Shown: positions 25,252-34,197, counted from the first letter of the stretch. The stretch: DNA of 44,280 bases from Clostridiales bacterium (GCA_020859995.1 JAJBVE010000050.1:1-44280); one strand, 5' to 3'. A program made the numbers and translations. The notes: generated from the letters alone by a model not told the origin.

Positions 25252-27144
25252 ATGGGAGAATTTAAGTTGACTACGATTGAGGAGTTTGAAGCGGCCACGA
25301 ACCGGCTCCTCGAGACCGGGGCAAAGGTAGGAGCGGACGCCTACCAGTTCCGTGTGAAGAATCAGACGCCGCATTGCAAATTTGGCGAGCAGGGTGTCTG
25401 CTGCCGTATCTGTACAATGGGGCCGTGCCGGATTACCCCGAAGGCTCCGCGCGGTATCTGCGGCTGCGACGCGCACGGCATCGTAGGACGTAATTTCCTG
25501 AGATTCACGGCGGGCGGCGCCGCGACACATTCTGATCATGGCCGTGAGATTTGCCATACTCTTTATTGTACATCTCCTGATGGCAATTATAAGGTAAAGG
25601 ATCCTGAAAAACTGATCCGTATTGCCCATGAGTGGGGAGTAGAGACCGAAGGCAAGGATATCTATGATCTGGCTCATGAGATGGCTGTATTGGCTCTTGG
25701 CGAGTACGGCAAGGTATTCGGATTCCAGAATTTCCTCAAGCGTGCTCCGAAGCATACACAGGAGCTCTGGGAGAAGGCTGAGATTCAGCCGCGTGCCATT
25801 GACCGCGAGGTTTCCTGTTCGATGCATATGACTCATATGGGATGCTCCTCCAAACCGGAAGCACTGATCCGCCAGTCTCTGCGCACAGGCCTGGCAGATG
25901 GCTGGGGCGGCTCCATGGCAGGTACGGAGTTCTCTGATGTTCTGTTTGGAACGCCGAAGCCAATTGACACTGAGGCAAATCTGGGTGTTATGGTGGAAGA
26001 AAACGTCAACATCGTCGTACATGGACATGACCCGTCACTTTCTGAGATGATCTGTGAGTATGCGGATGATCCGGAAATGATTGCTTATGCGAAAGAAATG
26101 GGCGCGAAGGGCATTACGGTATCCGGTGTTTGCTGTACTTCTAATGAAGTAGCGATGCGCCGCGGTATTCCGATGGCAGGCAACTTCCTTCAGCAGGAAA
26201 ATGTTATCCTGACTGGTGCCTGTGAGGCAATTGTTGTGGATGTACAGTGTATTTTCCCGGCTATCGGACCGCTGGCAAAATGCTTCCATACCAAGTTCAT
26301 CACGACTTCCCCGATCGCGCAGATGCCGGAGAGCGACTACATCCGTTTCTCACCGGAAAATGCAGGCGAGAATGCGAAGGCAATCGTGAAGATGGCCATT
26401 GAAAACTTCAAAAACCGTAAGCCGGAGCTCGTACATATTCCGCAGCTGAAGCAGCATGCGACAGTGGGCTATTCTGTAGAAGCTATTAAGAAGACTCTGG
26501 ATACGGTTACGAACTCTCAGGTTGATGAAACTGGCACATTAAAGCCGCTTGTTGAGTGCATCAATTCCGGCGTTATCCGGGGTGCGGTTGCGATGGTAGG
26601 CTGCAACAACCCGAAGGTTCGTCCGGATACCGCTCATATCGGTCTGATGAAGAAGCTGATTGAGAACGACATCATTATCGTGGCTTCCGGCTGCTCCGCA
26701 CAGGCGGCGGCAAGAGCGGGCCTGATGGACAAGAGAGCCAAGGATCTCTGCGGCGCTGGTCTTAAGAGAGTCTGTGAGCTGGCTGACATTCCGCCGGTAC
26801 TTCACATGGGATCCTGCGTAGACATCAGTCGTATGATGGTTCTGGTGTCAGATCTGGCGAAGGATTCTGGCTGGAACATTTCCCAGCTCCCGGTAGTCGG
26901 CTGCGCACCGGAGTGGATGTCTGAAAAGGCGGTTTCCATCGGAAACTACGTTGTAGCGACCGGTCTGGACACCTTCCTCGGTGTTGACCCGTACGCAAGC
27001 GGCTCTTCAGAGGTAGAAGACCTGCTGCAGGGCGGCATCCGCGACTGGGTAGAGGCAGCTTACACCGTAGAGACCGACATCGATAAGCTCGTGGATAAGA
27101 TGATCGAGCGGATCGAAGAGAAGAGAACGGCTCTTGGTATCTAA
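25252..27144 (+). CDS. acsA: Carbon monoxide dehydrogenase catalytic subunit (CooS/AcsA)
   Basis: Ni-Fe enzyme that reduces CO2 to CO for acetyl-CoA synthesis. 630 residues. N-terminal D and B cluster cysteines are in CKFGEQGVCCRICTMGPC (Cys42, 50, 51, 54, 59) followed by GICGC. C-cluster ligands are recognisable: His in VVHGHDPS (257/259), GVCCTSNE (294/295), TGACEAI (324), VGCNNP (451), SGCSAQ (481) and MGSCVD (522). The three-domain layout (helical, then two Rossmann-like) is complete. GAGG-type ribosome site (TGGAGG). Clusters with two cooC genes, and a paralog of its last domain lies at 28386. Confidence 0.96.
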   Translation: MGEFKLTTIEEFEAATNRLLETGAKVGADAYQFRVKNQTPHCKFGEQGVCCRICTMGPCRITPKAPRGICGCDAHGIVGRNFLRFTAGGAATHSDHGREICHTLYCTSPDGNYKVKDPEKLIRIAHEWGVETEGKDIYDLAHEMAVLALGEYGKVFGFQNFLKRAPKHTQELWEKAEIQPRAIDREVSCSMHMTHMGCSSKPEALIRQSLRTGLADGWGGSMAGTEFSDVLFGTPKPIDTEANLGVMVEENVNIVVHGHDPSLSEMICEYADDPEMIAYAKEMGAKGITVSGVCCTSNEVAMRRGIPMAGNFLQQENVILTGACEAIVVDVQCIFPAIGPLAKCFHTKFITTSPIAQMPESDYIRFSPENAGENAKAIVKMAIENFKNRKPELVHIPQLKQHATVGYSVEAIKKTLDTVTNSQVDETGTLKPLVECINSGVIRGAVAMVGCNNPKVRPDTAHIGLMKKLIENDIIIVASGCSAQAAARAGLMDKRAKDLCGAGLKRVCELADIPPVLHMGSCVDISRMMVLVSDLAKDSGWNISQLPVVGCAPEWMSEKAVSIGNYVVATGLDTFLGVDPYASGSSEVEDLLQGGIRDWVEAAYTVETDIDKLVDKMIERIEEKRTALGI

Positions 27145-27151
27145 AATGGAC

Positions 27152-27219
27152 AGGGAGAGTCCTTTCTCCCTATCTGCTGCGATCGAACCGGAGACTGTCT
27201 GTTGCCTTCGGTCCGATCG
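27152..27219 (+). other. Hairpins between acsA and cooC-2
   Basis: AGGGAGA/TCTCCCT (27152-27158 with 27165-27171), then a second stem with CGATCG plus ACCG pairing to CGGT plus CGATCG (about 27179-27219). No T tracts, so these look like mRNA processing or stability structures in the 179-base gap. Confidence 0.45.
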
Positions 27220-27323
27220 TGCGGGCCGGGCTGTGCTGTGCGTGGTTGCAGCAAAAAATCCTGGAGTGCGAAGCACAAATGGAACGGCGGAATGAGTAAA
27301 CACAGATAAATGAGGCGTATTTC

Positions 27324-28103
27324 ATGAAGATTGCAATTACTGGAAAGGGCGGGGTAGGCAAGACTACTTTTGCGGCGACGCTTGCACGGCTTTATGCAGA
27401 TGAGGGCCGTTCTGTGCTGGCGGCGGACGCTGACCCGGACGCCAATCTTGGCCTGGCGCTCGGATTCAACGAAGAGGATCTGGACGCAATTGTGCCGATC
27501 ACCAAGATGAGAAAGCTCGTGGAAGAGCGCACCGGCGCGGATGAGTTTAACAAGATTTTCAAGCTGAATCCAAAGGTAGATGATATCCCGGATAAATACG
27601 CAAAAAAATGCAACGGTGTGAAGCTTCTTGTACTCGGTACGGTGGAAACCGGCGGCAGCGGCTGCGTCTGCCCGGAGCATGTGATGCTCAAACGGATCAT
27701 CAATCATCTGATGCTTCGCTCAAACGATGTGGTCATCCTTGACATGGAAGCAGGCCTTGAGCATCTGGGGCGCGGGACGACAAGCGGGATGGACGCATTC
27801 ATTGTTGTCATCGAGCCTGGTGCGAGAAGCGTACAGACTTACCGCAATGTAAAACGCCTGGCTGATGATCTGGGCGTCAGGCAGGTCTATGTAGTGGCCA
27901 ACAAGGTGCGTGATGAGAAGGATGAAGAATTTATCCGTTCGAAAATTCCGCCTGAGGATCTGCTCGGCGTGGTTCATTATAATGCCGAAATCATAGATGC
28001 GGACCGGAACGGTTCCTCGCCTTATGATTACAGTACGACTGCGGTAGCTGAAATCCGCGCGATCAAGGAAATCCTGGATCAGTCGGAAGCTTTGAATGCG
28101 TAA
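27324..28103 (+). CDS. cooC: CODH/ACS nickel-insertion ATPase CooC/AcsF, second copy
   Basis: 259-residue MinD-type ATPase. Walker A GKGGVGKTTF (8-17), ADADPDANLGLALG, and the CxC pair GSGCVCPE (Cys114, Cys116), then VILDMEAGLEHLGRGTT. Clearly diverged from the copy at 24399; an additional ~20 residues (KNPKV/KYAKKCNG area) precede the CxC. In characterised acetogens one such protein (AcsF) matures ACS. Placement just before the CODH-like protein and acsB fits that role. Weak GAGG site. Ends before a promoter at 28194. Confidence 0.9.
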   Translation: MKIAITGKGGVGKTTFAATLARLYADEGRSVLAADADPDANLGLALGFNEEDLDAIVPITKMRKLVEERTGADEFNKIFKLNPKVDDIPDKYAKKCNGVKLLVLGTVETGGSGCVCPEHVMLKRIINHLMLRSNDVVILDMEAGLEHLGRGTTSGMDAFIVVIEPGARSVQTYRNVKRLADDLGVRQVYVVANKVRDEKDEEFIRSKIPPEDLLGVVHYNAEIIDADRNGSSPYDYSTTAVAEIRAIKEILDQSEALNA

Positions 28104-28193
28104 ATATAGCCGTTTCCGATCCGGATAATGCTGGAACACTCATTTAGCAGTGAGCATTTTATAAGAAAATTGTGCGGAATGTATTATTTTCAG

Positions 28194-28222
28194 TTGCAAA
28201 AAAGGCAATCTGTTGGTATAAA
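28194..28222 (+). promoter_or_regulatory. Internal promoter for the CODH-like protein and acsB
   Basis: TTGCAA (28194-28199), a 17-base spacer, TATAAA (28217-28222). It yields a leader of about 155 bases with G/C-rich pairable segments (CCGCC at 28274 area, GGCGG further on). It would let acsB be expressed separately from acsA. Confidence 0.5.
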
Positions 28223-28385
28223 TATAAGTAACGACCAACAGAGAAGCGGCCAGACGGCCATGTGAGCTCTGCACCGCCAGAACGCGAATCGTTTCTGATA
28301 AAGGCGGAGCAGCCTGCCGATTCTCTTTGTACTGTGATCGTTTCCTGACAACGATGCTTAAAAAGAAAGAAAAGAGGCGAATGAA

Positions 28386-29078
28386 ATGAGTGATTCTGCA
28401 TTACCGAAGCTTGAAGTAGCGGACATCATCCAGGCGCTGGATGGCGTATGTAATTCGAAGGTGGATTCGACCGGATCCACAAAGCCGCTGCTGGACTGTG
28501 TTGTGTCCGGCGTTCTTCGCGGCGCGGCAGTTTTGCTTGGCACAGATGGTTCAGATGTACGGGATAAAGAAGAGTATACGGCTCTGATTAAAAAGCTGAT
28601 CGCGAATGATATCGTTGTACTCGCGATTGGTTACCCGGTTACGGTAGCTGCTGATGCGGGGCTTCTGAATCCGGAAGCGAAGGATCTGTGCGGAGCGGGA
28701 CTGAAGCGTGTCTGTGAATTGGCGGAGATTCCTCCGGTGCTGCCGCTTGGCGGACTGGAAAACACTGGCAATGTCGTAACGATTGCTCAGGCACTTTCGG
28801 CGGATTCGGGACTTACCGTACCGCAGCTTCCGGTCGTGGGCTGTGATGCTGCTGGCGTGACAGCACAGGCCGTCGAGCTTGGCAATACGTTTGTCGGTCT
28901 TGGGGTAGATACATTTATCGGTATCATGCCTTATGAGGGCGCACTCGAGGATGTGATCGCGGCCAGCGGTCTGAAGGATGGGGCAGAGGCAAAGCATACT
29001 GTATCTGCTGATCTTGATGAGCTTGCGGACGCGCTGATCGCAGACATCGAGAAAAAGCGTCAGGCGATTGAAATCTGA
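28386..29078 (+). CDS. Stand-alone paralog of the CODH C-terminal domain lacking C-cluster cysteines
   Basis: 230 residues that align over nearly their whole length with residues ~396-630 of the acsA product. Identical blocks include AKDLCGAGLKRVCELA, IPPVL and PQLPVVGC, and both end with EKKR/EEKR plus a short tail. The three C-cluster cysteines of this domain are all replaced: VGCNNP becomes LGTDGS (Thr53), SGCSAQ becomes IGYPVT (Tyr83), MGSCVD becomes LGGLEN (Leu124). So it cannot hold the Ni-Fe cluster. It has its own start (ATG after AAAGAGGCGA) and no frameshifts, and it precedes acsB by 35 bases. Not a broken acsA: synonymous divergence is high while the fold-defining residues are kept. 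Role unknown; an assembly or structural partner of CODH/ACS is inferred. Confidence 0.85.
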   Translation: MSDSALPKLEVADIIQALDGVCNSKVDSTGSTKPLLDCVVSGVLRGAAVLLGTDGSDVRDKEEYTALIKKLIANDIVVLAIGYPVTVAADAGLLNPEAKDLCGAGLKRVCELAEIPPVLPLGGLENTGNVVTIAQALSADSGLTVPQLPVVGCDAAGVTAQAVELGNTFVGLGVDTFIGIMPYEGALEDVIAASGLKDGAEAKHTVSADLDELADALIADIEKKRQAIEI

Positions 29079-29113
29079 CGAATCTATGGCATATTATTTT
29101 AGGAGGTAGTAAA

Positions 29114-31240
29114 GTGACTTTATTTGATGTTATTTTTAAAGGAAATGACGCAGTATATGGTCTTACGGAAAATGCGATTAACGACGCGATCGCGAAGTAT
29201 GGCGCAGATAAGCCGGTAGCATTTCCGGATACCGCTTACAGCATTCCGTGTTATTACGGTGTAACCGGTACTAAGGTCGGCAATCTGGGAGAACTCAAAG
29301 AGGCTCTTGGCGTTGTAAAGACTCTGATGACCAGAAATCCGAGAATGAACGATGCGTTCATGTCCGGTATCGCGACTGCACTTTGCGCGGAATTTATTGA
29401 AGTGCTGAAGTATATTGACAATCCGACTCCTTATGAGGAGCCGTGTTATGGTCATCTTGCGGATGCAGTGATCCGTGAGCTGGGTGTACCGCTTGTTACC
29501 GGCGATATCCCGGGCGTTGCGGTTATCATCGGTGCTGCTCCGACTGCTGAGGAAGGCGTTGCTCTGGTAAAGAGCTATCAGGCGCAGGGTATTCTGGTGA
29601 CTCTGGTCGGCGATATTATTGATCAGTGTACAGAACTGGGTTACAAGACCGGCGCGAATGTACGTGTGATCCCGCTTGGCAAGGACATCACGGCTGTGAT
29701 CCATGTCGTGTCCGTTGCTGTAAGAGCGGCTTTGATCTTCGGCAATATCACACCGGGTGATGCTGCAGGACTTATGAAGTATACGATGGAGCGTGTTCCG
29801 GCATTTGTGAACGCATTCGCTCCGCTGAATGAAGTAATCGTAGCAGCCGGTGCCGGCGCGATTGCTCTTGGTTTCCCGGTTATCACGAATGAAGAGACCT
29901 TCCGCGTACCGAAGAGCCTGATCGTACAGAAGGATGTCTCCAAATTCAACGCAACTTCTCTGGAAGCCCGCGATATTAAGCTTAAGATTACCGACATTGA
30001 CATTCCGGTAGCGTTCGCATCCGCATTCGAGGGCGAGATTATCCGCCGCGGCGATATGCAGGTTGAGTTTGACGGCTCCAGAGTGGACTGCTTCGAGCTG
30101 GTTCACAACAAGGAGGCTTCCGAGGTTGAGGATCATAAGATTGAAGTGATCGGACCGGACATTGATTCTTTTGAAGTGGGCAGCAAACACTCCATCGGCT
30201 ACATAGTAGAGGTTGCCGGCAAGAGCATGCAGGCGGACTTTGAGCCGGTATTTGAGCGTAAGTTCCACTCTTATCTGAACTGTATCGAAGGTGTGATGCA
30301 CACCGGCCAGCGTGATATGATCCGTATTCGTATCAGCAAGGATACCTTCAACGCAGGTTTCCGCGCAAAGCACATCGGCGAGGTGCTCTATGCGAAGGTA
30401 AAGAGCGAGTTCGCAGCTGTTGTAGATAAGTGCCAGGTGAAGGTTATCACCGATCCGGAAATGTGTACAAAGCTTCGCCATGAGCTGGCGATCCCGATGT
30501 TTGATAAACGTGATGAACGTCTGACGACCCTGACAGATGAGGCCGTAGATGTTTACTATAGCTGCATTATGTGCCAGGCATTCTCCCCGAGTCATGTCTG
30601 TGTGGTTACTCCGGAGCGTCTGGGACTGTGCGGCGCTGTTTCATGGCTGGACGCAAAGGCTACCAACGAGCTGGATCCGCAGGGACCGTGCCAGGTAATC
30701 ACAAAAGAGAAAGTGATCGACGAGCGCATTGGTGAGTATGAAGATGTCAACGATGCAGTCCGGAAGTTCTCTCAGGGCGCACTGGAAGATGTATCTCTGT
30801 ATTCCATCATTGAGAAGCCGATGACAAGCTGCGGCTGCTTCGAGTGCATCTGCGGTATCGAGCCGCTTTCCAACGGTGTCTGCATTGCGAACCGTGAGTA
30901 CGCAGGCATGACCCCGATCGGTATGACCTTCTCTGAGCTGGCATCCATGACCGGCGGCGGTGTCCAGACACCGGGCTTCATGGGCCACGGCAAGCACTTC
31001 ATCTCTTCTAAGAAGTTCATGAAGGCAGAAGGCGGCATCGCCCGTATCGTATGGATGCCGAAGGATCTGAAGGATCAGGTGGCAGAACGCCTGAACGCGA
31101 CAGCAAAAGAGCTTTACGGAATCGATAACTTCGTCGATATGATTGCGGATGAGACCGTAGTTACCGAAGATCCCGAAGCATTGCTTGAGTTCCTGACTGA
31201 AAAAGGCCATCCGGCCCTCGGAATGGAACCAATGATGTAA
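29114..31240 (+). CDS. acsB: Acetyl-CoA synthase (CODH/ACS subunit beta)
   Basis: Joins CO, a methyl group from the corrinoid protein and CoA at the A-cluster. 708 residues, full length with the N-terminal CODH-contacting domain. A-cluster ligands keep exact family spacing: Cys484, 487, 496 and 506 (CIMCQAF, HVCVV, LGLCG) for [4Fe-4S] with Cys487 bridging, and the distal Ni site C573-G-C575 in TSCGCFECIC. Start is GTG 29114, 7 bases behind AGGAGG. Followed by an unusual hairpin array before acsD. Confidence 0.97.
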   Translation: MTLFDVIFKGNDAVYGLTENAINDAIAKYGADKPVAFPDTAYSIPCYYGVTGTKVGNLGELKEALGVVKTLMTRNPRMNDAFMSGIATALCAEFIEVLKYIDNPTPYEEPCYGHLADAVIRELGVPLVTGDIPGVAVIIGAAPTAEEGVALVKSYQAQGILVTLVGDIIDQCTELGYKTGANVRVIPLGKDITAVIHVVSVAVRAALIFGNITPGDAAGLMKYTMERVPAFVNAFAPLNEVIVAAGAGAIALGFPVITNEETFRVPKSLIVQKDVSKFNATSLEARDIKLKITDIDIPVAFASAFEGEIIRRGDMQVEFDGSRVDCFELVHNKEASEVEDHKIEVIGPDIDSFEVGSKHSIGYIVEVAGKSMQADFEPVFERKFHSYLNCIEGVMHTGQRDMIRIRISKDTFNAGFRAKHIGEVLYAKVKSEFAAVVDKCQVKVITDPEMCTKLRHELAIPMFDKRDERLTTLTDEAVDVYYSCIMCQAFSPSHVCVVTPERLGLCGAVSWLDAKATNELDPQGPCQVITKEKVIDERIGEYEDVNDAVRKFSQGALEDVSLYSIIEKPMTSCGCFECICGIEPLSNGVCIANREYAGMTPIGMTFSELASMTGGGVQTPGFMGHGKHFISSKKFMKAEGGIARIVWMPKDLKDQVAERLNATAKELYGIDNFVDMIADETVVTEDPEALLEFLTEKGHPALGMEPMM

Positions 31241-31560
31241 AAAACTCAAGAATGCAGCTTTGCTGCATTCTTAGGGAGATTCGATTTCGAATCTCCCGTA
31301 AAATCGACTTGCGAAGAAATCTCGCTTGCGAGATTTCTTGCATGACGATTTTGAGTTTTTTAACGAAGAAAAATGCCGGAGGCATTTTTCTGAGTCTATG
31401 ATGTAGGCCAGGTAGAGGGATTCACTCGCTTGCGAGAATTTCCTGCGAGGCGATTTTGGATTCTTTAACGAGAAAAAATGCCAAAGGCATTTTTTCGAGT
31501 CTATGATGTAGACCAGGTAGTGAGACGCTCCTGTAGAGGCCTCACCTGCGCAGAGGAGCA
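31239..31560 (+). repeat. Array of hairpins with a ~95-bp duplicated unit between acsB and acsD
   Basis: This 398-base gap has no gene. An outer stem AAAAAACTC (31239-31247) / GAGTTTTTT (31353-31361) encloses three perfect hairpins: 11 bp (31248-31272, sharing its first bases with the outer region), 10 bp (31274-31297), and 12 bp (31314-31339). The last is itself enclosed by AAAATCG/CGATTTT (31300-31306, 31346-31352). Two terminator-like 11-bp hairpins follow (31367-31391, 31472-31496). A 94/95-bp unit is duplicated at 31322-31415 and 31426-31520. A further GCTCCT/AGGAGC stem ends near 31560. Confidence 0.8.
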
Positions 31561-31638
31561 CATTGCGTAGCATTTTTCAAGCCTGCATAATAGACGATTC
31601 TTAAAAATGATGTACCACCACAAGGAGGAATAAAAGAA

Positions 31639-32580
31639 ATGCCGTTTACTGCGAAATCAGGAAAATTTAACGCAAAAATCAACACCGTAGCAGTCGGTAC
31701 CGGAGAGAAGGCGATCACACTCGGCGGAGAGAATGTATTGCCGTTCTACAGCTTTGACGACGCCATTGAGAATGCGCCGAAGGTTGGTATCGAAATCACG
31801 GACGGTGGCATGGAAAGCGAGCCGGAATGTGTGCAGAAGCTTTACGAGGGCTGCACAACGGTCGTTGACATGGCGAAAAAGGCCGTGACATTCGAGGGCG
31901 TTGACTTTTTGAGCATTCGTTTGGAGGGCGGAGATCCAAACGGAAAGAACAGACCGACAGAAGAGCTTGTCCAGATCGTCAAGGATGTCGCTGACGCTGT
32001 GGATGTGCCTCTTGTTGTCTGTGGCTGCAAAAATGTAGAAAAAGATGCTGAGCTTCTTGATAAGGCTGCTGCTGCTCTGGAGGGCAGAAATGCCATGATC
32101 CTGGCGGCAAAGGAAGAGAACTACAAGACTGTTGGTGCTTCTGCCGGCCTGGCTTACAAGCAGGTAGTCGGCGCAGAGTCCGCCGTAGATATTAACCTTG
32201 CCAAGCAGCTGAACGTGCTGTTGACCCAGCTTGGCGTTGACAGCAAGACCATCGTTATGAACGCTGGTACCGCGGCTGTCGGATATGGATTCGACTACGT
32301 GATTTCGACGCTTGACCGTGTAAAGGCAGCTGCGCTCTCTCAGGGTGATGCGACGCTGCAGATGCCGATCATTACTCCAGTCGCTTCTGAGACATGGACT
32401 GTGAAGGAATCCACCGCTACAGAAGAAGATATGCCTGCATGGGGTAATCTTGAAGAGCGTGGGATTGATATGGAAATAGAGACTGCCGCTGCAGTTCTCG
32501 CTGCCGGTTCAGACGCTGTGATTCTGAAACATCCGGAATCTGTCAGAACCATCAAAGCCATGATCACAGAACTGATTTAA
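31639..32580 (+). CDS. acsD: Corrinoid iron-sulfur protein small subunit
   Basis: With AcsC forms the CFeSP heterodimer, which carries the methyl group on a cobamide between methyl-THF and ACS. 313 residues forming a TIM barrel: VGIEITDGGMESEPE, FLSIRLEGGDPNGKN, VPLVVCGCKN, and VMNAGTAAVGYGFDYV near the C-terminal side. Starts behind AAGGAGG at the end of the hairpin array. acsC follows after 44 bases. Length and order (D before C) match other acetogens. Confidence 0.94.
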   Translation: MPFTAKSGKFNAKINTVAVGTGEKAITLGGENVLPFYSFDDAIENAPKVGIEITDGGMESEPECVQKLYEGCTTVVDMAKKAVTFEGVDFLSIRLEGGDPNGKNRPTEELVQIVKDVADAVDVPLVVCGCKNVEKDAELLDKAAAALEGRNAMILAAKEENYKTVGASAGLAYKQVVGAESAVDINLAKQLNVLLTQLGVDSKTIVMNAGTAAVGYGFDYVISTLDRVKAAALSQGDATLQMPIITPVASETWTVKESTATEEDMPAWGNLEERGIDMEIETAAAVLAAGSDAVILKHPESVRTIKAMITELI

Positions 32581-32624
32581 CTGATTTGATCTGATATAAG
32601 CAGAAGCGAAGGAGGATTCATAAA

Positions 32625-33968
32625 ATGGCATTAAAAGGCTTGGATATCTTTAAATTATCACCAAAGAAAAACTGTAAGGAATGCGGCAGCCCGACTTGTA
32701 TGGCTTTCTCTATGAAAGTGGCGCAGGGCGCGGTTTCCCTTGACAAATGTCCGTATTTTTCTGAGGACGCAAAGGCTTCCCTGAATGAGGCGACTGCTCC
32801 GCCAATGAAGACCATTAAGGTTGGAACCGGCGATCATGAGTATTCCCTCGGCGGTGAGACGGTTCTGTTCCGTCATGAGAAGACCTTTGTCAGCAGAACC
32901 CGTTATGCGGTAACGGTATGCAGCTGTATGGATGATGCGGCAATTGATGCAAAGCTTGAGGAAATCAAGAGCGTTGATTACGAGCGTATCGGTGAGCGTA
33001 TGTTTACAGAAATGATTTATGTAAACTATGCAGAGGCAGCTGGAAAAGACAAATATCTGGATCTGGTAAAGAAGGCAGCGGCACTTGACCGTGTGCTGAT
33101 TCTTGGCTGCGAGGATCCGGAAGTAGCAGCAGAAGCTCTGGCGCTTGTAAAGGACAGCAAGCCGATCTTAAATGGTGCGAACGCGTCCAACTACGAGGCG
33201 ATGAGCAAGGTAGCGACCGAAGCTGGCGTTACCCTCGGCGTGTCCGGCTCTGACATCAACGAGCTGTATGACACCCTGGCAGCTCTTGAAAAACTGGGCA
33301 ACAAAAATCTTGTATTCGACTGCGGCGTAAATTCCGTGAAGGAAGCTTATCAGATCGCGGTACAGTTCCGCAAGGCTGCAATCAAGGACAGCAACCGCAC
33401 CTGCGGTTATCCGTCTATCGTCCGTCTGGATCGCTTAAGCGGCGGAGACAAGCATCTGCAGGCAGCTCTGCTTTCTCTGTTCACGATGAAGTATGGTTCC
33501 ATCATCGTTCTCGATCAGATGACCTACGCGGAAGCAAACCCGGTCTATGGTCTCAGACAGAACCTCTTCACTGACCCGCAGAAGCCGATGAAGGTAGAGC
33601 CGGGTATTTATCCGCTCAACGGCGCAGATGAGAATTCCGTCTGCCTGACCACAGTAGACTTCGCTCTGACCTACTTCCTTGTATCCGGCGAGCTGGAGCG
33701 CTCCGGCGTACCGTGCAACCTTATCATCAACGATGCAGGCGGCCTTTCCGTACTGACCAGCTGGGCAGCAGGCAAATTCTCAGCCGGTACGATCGCGAAG
33801 TTCTTCGAAGAGCAGCAGATCGAGAGCAAGGTGAAGTCCAGAAAACTGGTGATCCCGGGCAAGGTAGCCGTCCTCAAGGGCGAACTGGAAGCAAAGCTTC
33901 CGGGATGGGAGATTATCATCGCTCCGAGAGAGGCTGTACAGCTTGTGAAGTTTATGAAGGAGCTTTAA
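32625..33968 (+). CDS. acsC: Corrinoid iron-sulfur protein large subunit
   Basis: Carries the [4Fe-4S] cluster and the cobamide of CFeSP. 447 residues. N-terminal cluster motif with Cys17, Cys20, Cys25 and Cys42 (KKNCKECGSPTCMAF and DKCPYF). The middle TIM barrel (EEIKSVDYERIGERM onward) and the C-terminal corrinoid-binding part (VLTSWAAGKFSAGTIAKF, then VIPGKVAVLKGELEAKLPGW) are present. AAGGAGG site. The next gene, acsE, lies 229 bases on, behind a structured leader. Confidence 0.95.
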   Translation: MALKGLDIFKLSPKKNCKECGSPTCMAFSMKVAQGAVSLDKCPYFSEDAKASLNEATAPPMKTIKVGTGDHEYSLGGETVLFRHEKTFVSRTRYAVTVCSCMDDAAIDAKLEEIKSVDYERIGERMFTEMIYVNYAEAAGKDKYLDLVKKAAALDRVLILGCEDPEVAAEALALVKDSKPILNGANASNYEAMSKVATEAGVTLGVSGSDINELYDTLAALEKLGNKNLVFDCGVNSVKEAYQIAVQFRKAAIKDSNRTCGYPSIVRLDRLSGGDKHLQAALLSLFTMKYGSIIVLDQMTYAEANPVYGLRQNLFTDPQKPMKVEPGIYPLNGADENSVCLTTVDFALTYFLVSGELERSGVPCNLIINDAGGLSVLTSWAAGKFSAGTIAKFFEEQQIESKVKSRKLVIPGKVAVLKGELEAKLPGWEIIIAPREAVQLVKFMKEL

Positions 33969-34031
33969 TATCAGGATACCTGTATGAAAGCATTTTCTAA
34001 GAACAGTAATTGTTGATCTATTGTCAGTCCT

Positions 34032-34157
34032 TCAAAGCAGAAGAGTATCCCTCAAACGAGTATCTCTCAAACGTTTCCCGGTCAAGAGAATTGGCCGGGC
34101 GGCGTTAAGATCAGATCATATTTAGTTCAGGCTTTAGATATGAGTACTCTGCTTTGA
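34032..34157 (+). promoter_or_regulatory. Structured intergenic RNA upstream of acsE
   Basis: TCAAAGCAGA (34032-34041) pairs with TCTGCTTTGA (34148-34157), extended by GTA/TAC beyond a 3-base bulge, giving a ~13-bp closing stem over about 100 bases. Inside are a tandem 15-bp duplication (34043-34057, 34058-34072, one mismatch) and a 9-bp hairpin (34077-34085 / 34091-34099, loop GAGAA). No gene in 33969-34197. Candidate leader RNA or processing element; pairing seen, function inferred. Confidence 0.5.
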
Positions 34158-34197
34158 CGGACGGCAAAACATTCTACCATAAAGGAGAATAATCATC

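Noticed and set aside
28386-29078. The CODH-like gene as a simple truncated pseudogene of acsA
   Set aside because: It has its own start and ribosome site, an uninterrupted frame to a natural C-terminus, and conserved blocks despite synonymous divergence, which argues for a retained protein.
29120-30595. 491-codon minus-strand open frame under acsB
   Set aside because: Antisense shadow of acsB with no start signal or recognisable domains. The same applies to minus-strand frames at 38055-39443 and 36221-37213.
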